Assembly (NCBI RefSeq): GCF_923081025.1 | Contig: NZ_CAKLPZ010000005.1 | Coordinates: 124,001-188,000 of the forward strand | Source of the DNA: Neolewinella maritima | GTDB taxonomy: Bacteria; Bacteroidota; Bacteroidia; Chitinophagales; Saprospiraceae | Length of the DNA: 64,000 nt | Direction: 5' to 3' | Part shown: one piece after another, positions 57,701 to 64,000 of the stretch | Numbering within the stretch: position 1 is the stretch's first letter | Layout of the letters: each line of letters starts with the position of its first letter | Program-made: the position numbers and the translations under genes | Notes under the pieces: generated by a model | The model's database searches: none | The model's input: only the letters and a program-made list of their open reading frames with translations | Told to the model about the DNA's origin: nothing

Positions 57701-59592
57701 AATATCGTAGCCCACATGAACAGTGACGCCTCCGGGCCATCTTCCAGCGGTAGTTGGATTGAAACTCTCTACAACCTCGTATATCTGATTTCCGAAAAAC
57801 ACCTCCGGGCCATCTTCCAGCGGTAGTTGGATTGAAACCCACCAACACCCACTACCCGAAGGCGAATAGCTGTCCTCCGGGCCATCTTCCAGCGGTAGTT
57901 GGATTGAAACAATGGCGGCCTGACCTACATTCTCGACCGGGGCAAACCTCCGGGCCATCTTCCAGCGGTAGTTGGATTGAAACGAAATTCTCACACATGA
58001 CCCCCAATCTCGAACCCTTCCTCCGGGCCATCTTCCAGCGGTAGTTGGATTGAAACATGTGCTGGTTGAGGTCTTGCAGCGTTGTGCGAAGCCTCCGGGC
58101 CATCTTCCAGCGGTAGTTGGATTGAAACCGTATACGACTCAGACTACAACTGGAACGAGCTATCCTCCGGGCCATCTTCCAGCGATAGTTGGATTGAAAC
58201 GTTACCTAAGTCAGTACCAACTACGTCGGCTAAAAAAGCCTCCGGGCCATCTTCCAGCGATAGTTGGATTGAAACAATAATTCTATTATGGCCGATAGTG
58301 TCGCCTTTACGCCTCCGGGCCATCTTCCAGCGATAGTTGGATTGAAACATCGCCATCTTTGTACTAGCAATACCATCGCTAATGCCTCCGGGCCATCTTC
58401 CAGCGATAGTTGGATTGAAACCCCTATTCACGAAGTACAAAGCCGCGTCCCAGCAATCCTCCGGGCCATCTTCCAGCGATAGTTGGATTGAAACCGCTGA
58501 CGTTAGCGGGCCGCACTTCGATCGGGCGGTCCTCCGGGCCATCTTCCAGCGATAGTTGGATTGAAACTAGCTACTCCGGATGGTGTTGCGGTTGACGAGC
58601 AAACCTCCGGGCCATCTTCCAGCGATAGTTGGATTGAAACATCGGTTCACGTTAGAGCCGGTCTCTACTGCCTTAACCTCCGGGCCATCTTCCAGCGATA
58701 GTTGGATTGAAACATGCTGCCGGTTTCGGTGACATGGAAGTGAGCCCCACCTCCGGGCCATCTTCCAGCGATAGTTGGATTGAAACTAATATTCTTCCAT
58801 CCCATCCTCCAGAACCCAACCGGCCTCCGGGCCATCTTCCAGCGATAGTTGGATTGAAACTTGCTTATAAACAGCATAAGCAGGTTCAAGTAAAGTCCTC
58901 CGGGCCATCTTCCAGCGATAGTTGGATTGAAACATCACACTAGTACGCCGTCACGCTAAACACCTGTTGCCTCCGGGCCATCTTCCAGCGATAGTTGGAT
59001 TGAAACGCTATAGCGGGTGCGGGCCTCGCAGAACTTGCGGTTCCTCCGGGCCATCTTCCAGCGATAGTTGGATTGAAACATCCGGCCGGCTTCATGGGCT
59101 CGCATGATCTGGCTGCCTCCGGGCCATCTTCCAGCGATAGTTGGATTGAAACGAAACTTCCACACATGACCCCCAATCTTGAACCCTTCCTCCGGGCCAT
59201 CTTCCAGCGATAGTTGGATTGAAACAATAACCGAGGTCAAAGTCGCGGTGCCCGGTGATCCCCTCCGGGCCATCTTCCAGCGATAGTTGGATTGAAACAT
59301 CCCGGCGAGTTCCTGCGCAACTACGTCCGCAAACGCCTCCGGGCCATCTTCCAGCGATAGTTGGATTGAAACACGAAGGATTCCGAACGTGTCGCCAAGA
59401 TCAAACCCCCTCCGGGCCATCTTCCAGCGATAGTTGGATTGAAACAGCAGGGGTTCTTCGACCAGGGAGGTCTTGAAGTCCATCCTCCGGGCCATCTTCC
59501 AGCGATAGTTGGATTGAAACCTACCAGCTCGACCGGCTTCATGGTGGGGTGTAGGCCTCCGGGCCATCTTCCAGCGATAGTTGGATTGAAAC
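54731..59592 (+). CRISPR. CRISPR array, 67 conserved 37-nt repeats
   Basis: Repeats start CCTCCGGGCC and end GTTGGATTGAAAC (37 nt); spacers are mostly 36 nt, giving a 73-74 nt period (first starts 54731, 54804, 54877, 54951). I counted 67 conserved repeats and 66 spacers. Repeats 1-47 have G at position 22; repeats 48-67 (from 58164) have A. The repeat end ATTGAAAC is the expected crRNA handle. Long open frames on both strands here merely translate the repeats and are not genes. Confidence 0.97.
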
Positions 59593-59678
59593 GGTATACA
59601 TTGTGGACCTAAAGCAGAACCCCCGCACCCTCCGGGCCATCTTCCAGCAGTAGTTGGATTAAAACTTGGGTGATATTC

Positions 59679-59704
59679 ACCGTTACGCGAATTCGCGTAA
59701 CGGT
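59679..59704. repeat. 26-bp perfect palindrome in the decayed array
   Basis: ACCGTTACGC, GAATTC, GCGTAACGGT. It lies in the spacer position between degenerate repeats 68 and 69. Its stem is homologous to the hairpin at 59819-59844. Confidence 0.8.
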
Positions 59705-59815
59705 CCTCCGGGCCATCTTCCAGTAGTAGTCGAATTGAGAATGGAAATTCTTGAAATGATAAACAATTTCCTACTAGCCTCCAGGCTATTTTCAGACCCA
59801 GTTGAATCTAAACAG

Positions 59816-59847
59816 ATCACCGATACGCTTTTTCGCGTATCGGTGAT
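59816..59847 (+). terminator. 13-bp-stem hairpin in the decayed array
   Basis: ATCACCGATACGC and GCGTATCGGTGAT around TTTTTC, followed by TTCC. It could end the long precursor crRNA transcript. Located between degenerate repeats 70 and 71. Confidence 0.45.
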
Positions 59848-59946
59848 TTCCCTCACAGTTCCCTATCAGCAGTGGTCAGATTACAACGGACAATTCATGA
59901 GCGTACGCCTGCTGCTACGCATACTGATCCTCCAGTAAGCATCCCA

Positions 59947-60828
59947 TCAAAACAGATACCGTACGGTGTTCCAGGGTATCACCGCGTCGTGGACGGCTAG
60001 CCACTCTTCGCATAGCTGGGCTTTGAAGCCGCGGGCGTAGCGTACGGCGCTGCTACCGTAGCCTGATTTTTTGTGCTCCTGAATATCGGGGCGCCAGAGG
60101 TGGGCCTCGGCTTCGGTCATGCCGGCGGCGAGGTTGCGCTCGTGTTGCCAGGGGTTGTGGGTGACCATGATGGCCTCGGCCTGCACCATGGCGCGGTGGG
60201 CGGGCGTGGTGACCACGGCGGCAAGTTGCGCGAAGAGCTCTCGGTAGTCGTCGAGCCAGCCTTCGCAGAAGATGATGGGACTAAAGTTGACGTGCACGTC
60301 GTAGCCCGCGGCGATGAAGCGGGGGATGGCCGCGATGCGGTCGGCGATCTTGCTGGTGCGGGGCTCGACCAGGTCGCTCATCTTCTGGGGCATCAGACTG
60401 AAGCGGATGCGCACCTTGCCCTGGGGATCGAAGTCTAGCAGCTTGTCGTTGACGTACTTGGTGGCGAAAGTGGCCTTGGCCGTGGGGTGATCGCGGAAGA
60501 AGGCGAAGACCTGGAGCCAGTCGTAGTGCTTCCAGTGCAGTCCGATATCGGTGCTGCAGCCGATGTCGTAGGTGTAGTAGGTCGGGTCGGTCTGATTGGG
60601 GCGCTTGGGCCAGGCGAGGGCGTCGGCGTGCTTGGCGACGCTACCCAGTAGCTGCTCGGTATTTTCGTTGATATAGACCTTGTCGTGGTTGTAGCGCATC
60701 ACGTAGCAGTAGCTATCGCGGCAGCCCCCCAGGCATCCGTAGATGAAGTTAGGCGTGACGTAGTCGGCCGAGCGGCCGTTGTCCTTGACCTTCAGGGGCT
60801 TAGTGCGTTGTCGTTTCAGTTGCGGCAT
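59947..60828 (-). CDS. SPL-family radical SAM protein, copy 2 (right border of CRISPR island)
   Basis: 293 residues, the same frame and strand as copy 1 with 7 substitutions (for example Lys-Pro for Lys-Thr at residue 11 and Asn-to-Asp in the FFRDHPT stretch). Keeps GCLGGCRDSYC with its CX3CX4C spacing. Both copies look intact, so either could be functional. Its 3' end lies next to the decayed array and its upstream region points to the bestrophin gene. Confidence 0.88.
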   Translation of the reverse strand: MPQLKRQRTKPLKVKDNGRSADYVTPNFIYGCLGGCRDSYCYVMRYNHDKVYINENTEQLLGSVAKHADALAWPKRPNQTDPTYYTYDIGCSTDIGLHWKHYDWLQVFAFFRDHPTAKATFATKYVNDKLLDFDPQGKVRIRFSLMPQKMSDLVEPRTSKIADRIAAIPRFIAAGYDVHVNFSPIIFCEGWLDDYRELFAQLAAVVTTPAHRAMVQAEAIMVTHNPWQHERNLAAGMTEAEAHLWRPDIQEHKKSGYGSSAVRYARGFKAQLCEEWLAVHDAVIPWNTVRYLF

Positions 60829-60993
60829 GGGAAATAGTGGGTGATAAAGGAGGTCAGCCGCTGGGTCGTGGGTAAGCTTATGCTAACAAGTTGGAGGTGC
60901 GTAGGGTTGGCGATTTGGCCGTGTTTCTGGCGTATTGATGGGCATTAAACGGGTGCTTTCACTACCACTTTTTGATAGCGTCTACACCGCTTA

Positions 60994-61893
60994 CTACATC
61001 AGGTAAAAGCCCTCCGCCGGCAGTTTTTCCGGCACCTCCCCCTCCCCGATCATTTGTCGGAGGTTGATGTCTATGGTGCGGGCAATGGCGGTCATCGGGG
61101 TGTCGGTGGGTCTGTTCTCGAAGGGGTCCTGAAGGTAGATGGCTGACTTCTCGATCAGGAAGAAGGCGGCAGCTACTACGATCACGATCGGGATCTGTCC
61201 CAGACCGAAGGACTCTACCAGTGCAAAGGGCAGCGAGAATACGAAGAGGTAGATGAATAGTACGATGATGATATTGTAGGCACTGGGAAATACTGTATTC
61301 TTGATCCGCTCGCACTTTCCCATCGAATCACACAGGCGGCGCAGGGTATCGTCGAGCTGGACCTGCTGGTAGGGGTTCACCCACTCGCGCCGCAGCAGCT
61401 CGGCCAGGTCGTCGCCGTGGAGCTGCAGGAGTGCATTGGGTACGTTATCGTGGCGGCGTAGTAAGCTGCGCTCTTCTGTATCGATCAGTCCGCCGATAGC
61501 GGGTAGCGTATCCATACCGCGTAGGGAGTTGCCCAGCGCATAACAGAAAGCGATCTGCCGGTGCGCGACGCGTCGGTAGAGGTCCGGTAGGTAATCCCCA
61601 TGGTCGTGCGTGAAGGCGAGCAGTTGCCGGATCAGCGTGCGCGAGTCGTTGACGATGGCACCCCAGACGATGCGGGCCTCCCACCACCGCTGGTAGCCCT
61701 GATTGGTGCGGAAGGCCAGCAGAAGCGAAATGGCCGTACCCAGAATAGTGGGCACCGTAGCGGGAATAGCGAGGTTCAAAAACTTATTTTCGTCGATTAC
61801 TCCGATGATCACCACGAATAGGGTCACGAGGAGCAGTTCCAACCGGATCTGACGGAAGATAAATCGGAGCGGAATACCGTTGCGAAGTAACAT
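60994..61893 (-). CDS. bestrophin-family (UPF0187) anion channel
   Basis: 299 residues with membrane segments near the N-terminus (LLLVTLFVVIIGVI, ATVPTILGTAISLLLAF) and in the middle (YNIIIVLFIYLFVFSLPFALV, IPIVIVVAAAFFLIE). Bestrophin signs are FRTNQGYQRWWEARIVWG and DPFENRPTDTPM. It forms a pentameric channel, usually for chloride or other anions. Monocistronic. Confidence 0.9.
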   Translation of the reverse strand: MLLRNGIPLRFIFRQIRLELLLVTLFVVIIGVIDENKFLNLAIPATVPTILGTAISLLLAFRTNQGYQRWWEARIVWGAIVNDSRTLIRQLLAFTHDHGDYLPDLYRRVAHRQIAFCYALGNSLRGMDTLPAIGGLIDTEERSLLRRHDNVPNALLQLHGDDLAELLRREWVNPYQQVQLDDTLRRLCDSMGKCERIKNTVFPSAYNIIIVLFIYLFVFSLPFALVESFGLGQIPIVIVVAAAFFLIEKSAIYLQDPFENRPTDTPMTAIARTIDINLRQMIGEGEVPEKLPAEGFYLM

Positions 61894-61969
61894 ATCAGCG
61901 CCGTTAACGAATGATACCTACCAATAACCAATAAATATTAAGGGAGGTTTGGATCGCCCCACTGGCGGG

Positions 61970-62007
61970 AAAACAAAAAAGCCCCACGACGATCCGTCGC
62001 GGGGCTT
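61970..62007 (-). terminator. intrinsic terminator of the small lipoprotein gene
   Basis: On the minus strand AGCCCCGCGACGG pairs with CGTCGTGGGGCT, followed by TTTTTTGTTTT. It lies 28 nt after the stop of the gene at 62035. Confidence 0.85.
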
Positions 62008-62034
62008 TCTGTATGGGTGCTAAAGCGGGTCAGC

Positions 62035-62496
62035 TTACTTGCCACCCAGCTTCTCGGCACCGGCTTCCAGTGCGCTGGCGAGGGCGCTCAGGCCCTGGTT
62101 GCCACCGCTCACGGAGCGGGTTTCGCTGGCGAGGGTCGAGAGCAGCTCGGAGACGCGGCCTCCGTCGATGCTGCCGGAGGTCAGTTCCCCCTTGAGGCTC
62201 TGCAGGTTGGAGACGATACCGTCGGTACCGTCCATTCCGTCGAGCTTGTTGATCCAGGTATCGATGTTGGATACGGCGGCGTCGGCGGGCAGGGCGGTGA
62301 TGTCACCACCGGTGGACTGTACCGCATCGATGGTAGCCGTCAGGGTAGGATCGGCGGCGGGCATGTCGACCTCGGGGCGGTCCATGTCGGGGGTGGTCAC
62401 CACATCGGTGTCCATGTCGGTTTCGGTAGTGTTGGCGGGTTGTTCGGCACAGGCCAGAACGGTTAGTGCAAGCACTAGGAGAAGAAGATGTTTCAT
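62035..62496 (-). CDS. small lipoprotein of unknown function
   Basis: 153 residues from MKHLLLLVLALTVLAC (lipobox VLAC). An acidic, Asp/Thr/Met-rich linker (about 18-48) leads to a helical C-terminal domain with LNSL-type leucine spacing. The frame is open upstream to 62616, but that part has no signal peptide and is rejected. No family was recognised. Confidence 0.7.
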   Translation of the reverse strand: MKHLLLLVLALTVLACAEQPANTTETDMDTDVVTTPDMDRPEVDMPAADPTLTATIDAVQSTGGDITALPADAAVSNIDTWINKLDGMDGTDGIVSNLQSLKGELTSGSIDGGRVSELLSTLASETRSVSGGNQGLSALASALEAGAEKLGGK

Positions 62497-62575
62497 GGTA
62501 GTTGGTTTGTTTGAATACAGTGCTAAAACTTTCGCGGCGGCAAAAGGTTCTGAGCGAATTTTCGCCGGTAGTCGG

Positions 62576-62593
62576 GGCGCGGTCGCAGGTGCA
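62576..62593 (+). repeat. 18-bp GC-rich dispersed intergenic motif, copy h
   Basis: GGCGCGGTCGCAGGTGCA, between the lipoprotein start and the GH92 stop. The most diverged copy (3 changes). Confidence 0.5.
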
Positions 62594-62612
62594 AAGCTAC
62601 GTGCAAAACCCC

Positions 62613-64000
62613 TCACCGCCCCCAGTTCTTATGGGGCACACTATCCGTAGTCAGTTCCAGCACGCCTCCCCCGCTTACCCGGTCGAAGGGCAGGTCTACG
62701 CCGGACCACGCCTGCCCGTCGAGTGTTGCGCCACGGATATAGAGCTCTTCCTCCGGCTCGCCGGCTACGCGGATCGTGAAGGTATCGCCGGTATAGTAGT
62801 CCGGCGAGAGGTGGACGATGATTTCCTTGAATACCGGCGTAGTGATCTGGTAGCTGGGCTCCGCAGCGGCGCTGCCGTCTACGCTGAACAGTCCGATCGC
62901 CATGAGTACGCCCAGGGCGCCCATTTGCCCCTGATCCTCATCGCCGTGGTAGCCGCCGTAGGCCGTGGTGTCGGCGTAGGTATCCTTGATGGCGCGCACC
63001 CACCGCTGACTGAGCCAGGGTGCTCCGGCCACATTGAATAGGTGGGCCATGGCCGTGCCCGGCTGATTGCCGTAGTCGACCCAGTTGGCGGCGTGCACCT
63101 TGCCGGCGGCCTTGAGCCAGTCCTGCTCCGCTTTTTCGAATGATCCGTTGAGGGAATCGAGGTAGGTCTGGCGGCCGCCGAAGAGCTCCATCAGTCCGGG
63201 CAGATCGTGGGGTACGTAGTGGGTATAAATGGCCGAGTTCGCCTCGCAGAAGCCGCGGGCGTTGAAGTCGTCGACGACCGGCTGAAAGTCCTCCATCCAG
63301 CTGCCATCCATCTCGCGGGGGTGCATGTAGCCGGTGGCGGGGTTCCACAGCTTGCGGTAGTTCTGCGACCGTTGCAGAAAGAAGTCGTGGTCCTCCTGCT
63401 TGCCCAGGCGGCGGGCGATCTGGGCCAGGCACCAGTCCTGATAGGCGTACTCCAGGGTCATGCTGGCGCCGTCCTTGTGTCCGCCGGGCCCCTCGATGCC
63501 CTCGGGGACGTAGCCGCGCTCCTCGTAGTACTGCATGCCGCCCCCGAAGGCCAGCGTACGGTGCTCGTAGCCGGCGTGGTCGCGGATACCGCCGACGAAG
63601 GCGTTCTTGCGCAGTCCGGCGTAGGCGGCTTCCACGTCGTAGTCGTCGATGCCCTTGTTGAGGGCCGCGGCGAAAAAGCTGGCTGCCGGATCGCCAATCA
63701 TCACGTAGGTGTAGTTGCCGCCGGAGGGACCGCGGGGGATCAGTCCGCCATTCCGGTACATATCCACCATCGTATTGCAGAAGCCGTCCATGATCTCCGG
63801 GTAGGCCAGGGACCAGAGTTGATTGAGCGACCAGTGGCTGCCCCACCAGGCATCGAAGTTGTAGTGAGGATAGCCGTGGGAACTCTTACGCACCTGCGTT
63901 ACCCCGCCCGTATTATCGGGGTAGCTGCCGTCTGCGTCGCTGATGATGCGCCGGCCCAGCAGGGCGTGCCAGAGATCGGTGTAGAACTTGACGTGGCGGG
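62613..64000 (-). CDS. glycoside hydrolase family 92 enzyme, 5' end cut by window
   Basis: About 462 residues visible; the frame stays open to the window end (a GTG at 63893 is internal, preceded by in-frame codons for RHVKFYTDLWHALLGRR). GH92 traits are FDAWWGSHWSLNQLW, GGGMQYYEERGYVPEG, SANAIYTHYVPHDLPGL-type segment and GYHGDEDQGQMGALGVLMAIG with acidic catalytic residues. GH92 enzymes are exo-alpha-mannosidases acting on N-glycan or yeast mannan; the exact linkage is unknown. Confidence 0.9.
   Translation of the reverse strand, partial: RHVKFYTDLWHALLGRRIISDADGSYPDNTGGVTQVRKSSHGYPHYNFDAWWGSHWSLNQLWSLAYPEIMDGFCNTMVDMYRNGGLIPRGPSGGNYTYVMIGDPAASFFAAALNKGIDDYDVEAAYAGLRKNAFVGGIRDHAGYEHRTLAFGGGMQYYEERGYVPEGIEGPGGHKDGASMTLEYAYQDWCLAQIARRLGKQEDHDFFLQRSQNYRKLWNPATGYMHPREMDGSWMEDFQPVVDDFNARGFCEANSAIYTHYVPHDLPGLMELFGGRQTYLDSLNGSFEKAEQDWLKAAGKVHAANWVDYGNQPGTAMAHLFNVAGAPWLSQRWVRAIKDTYADTTAYGGYHGDEDQGQMGALGVLMAIGLFSVDGSAAAEPSYQITTPVFKEIIVHLSPDYYTGDTFTIRVAGEPEEELYIRGATLDGQAWSGVDLPFDRVSGGGVLELTTDSVPHKNWGR

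Larger units (their letters stand above)
59629..59887 (+). repeat. decayed leader-distal end of the array: four degenerate repeats
   Basis: Degenerate repeats begin at 59629 (2 changes), 59704 (several), 59778 (about 26 of 37 matching with one deletion) and 59851 (22 of 37 matching). Their spacing of 75, 74 and 73 keeps the array period, so they are eroded array units rather than chance matches. The last ends 60 nt before the stop codon of SPL copy 2. Confidence 0.75.
42055..60828. other. CRISPR-Cas island between direct repeats
   Basis: Two same-strand copies of the SPL-family gene (882 bp each, 286 of 293 residues identical) border the aldo/keto reductase, WYL, NYN, cas genes and array. 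Similarity extends about 50 bp upstream of both starts and stops at both stop codons. Homologous recombination between the copies would excise everything between them as one circle. Whether the island arrived this way is inference. Confidence 0.7.

Noticed and set aside
54703..59567. Many open frames of 60-240 codons on both strands of the array, all containing phrases such as FNPTTAGRWPGG or SGPSSSGSWIET
   Set aside because: They are translations of the 37-nt repeat in different frames; the period carries no gene signals.
59101..59590. Two spacers sharing a CCGGCTTCATG stretch (after repeats 60 and 67)
   Set aside because: Only about 11 nt match and the flanks differ; not enough to claim a common target.
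59666..59938. A 90-codon plus-strand frame at the array end
   Set aside because: It crosses degenerate repeats and palindromes and has no family resemblance; better explained as decayed array.
63880..63905. A GGCGGGG...CGCAGGTGCG sequence resembling the dispersed 18-bp motif
   Set aside because: It lies inside the GH92 reading frame with an insertion relative to the motif; coding sequence explains it.

Overview
The window looks like a chromosomal segment of a GC-rich Bacteroidota, most likely a Saprospiria/Lewinella-type bacterium. The evidence is the gliding lipoprotein GldD, a RamB-like regulator, DUF4412 and DUF3857 proteins, TonB-dependent receptor architecture, many Bacteroidota-style -7 elements (TAnnTTTG-like) and an almost complete lack of Shine-Dalgarno sequences. 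Species assignment is inference. No rRNA or tRNA gene was recognised.

Layout. 1-43 kb is housekeeping and accessory chromosome: a DegT aminotransferase (cut by the window start), a DUF4412 protein, a GT2/HAD/xerD operon, mtaB, a large DUF3857/TPR protein, aconitase, a TonB receptor, a transglutaminase-like lipoprotein, a RamB-like regulator, gldD, two paralogous small secreted proteins, a MazF-type toxin-antitoxin pair, a cNMP-binding histidine kinase paired with a receiver-flavoreductase fusion, carbohydrate enzymes (GH2, alginate-lyase-like, GH9, aldose epimerase, a TreS-maltokinase fusion) and a sigma factor with its membrane partner.

From about 42.1 to 60.8 kb lies an island bounded by two almost identical, same-orientation copies of a spore-photoproduct-lyase-like radical SAM gene (7 differences in 293 residues). 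Between them are an aldo/keto reductase, a WYL regulator, a NYN-domain protein and a complete type I-B CRISPR-Cas locus in the order cas8b(csh1)-cas7(csh2)-cas5-cas3-cas6-cas1-cas2-cas4. An AT-rich leader and an array of 67 well-conserved 37-nt repeats follow. The array records its own history. The 47 leader-proximal repeats carry G at repeat position 22 and the 20 older ones carry A. It then decays through four more degenerate repeats that keep the 73-75 nt period and run almost to the stop codon of the second radical SAM gene. Two of the decayed gaps hold homologous hairpins with a compensatory base-pair change. Two spacers 16 positions apart target diverged versions of the same sequence.

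After the island come a bestrophin-family channel, a small lipoprotein and a GH92 glycosidase cut by the window end. Two dispersed repeat families stand out: an 18-bp GC-rich motif (GGCGGGGACGCGGGTGCA and variants) in at least eight intergenic gaps, four of them inside the CRISPR island, and clusters of GTAGACC-type mini-palindromes in three intergenic gaps.
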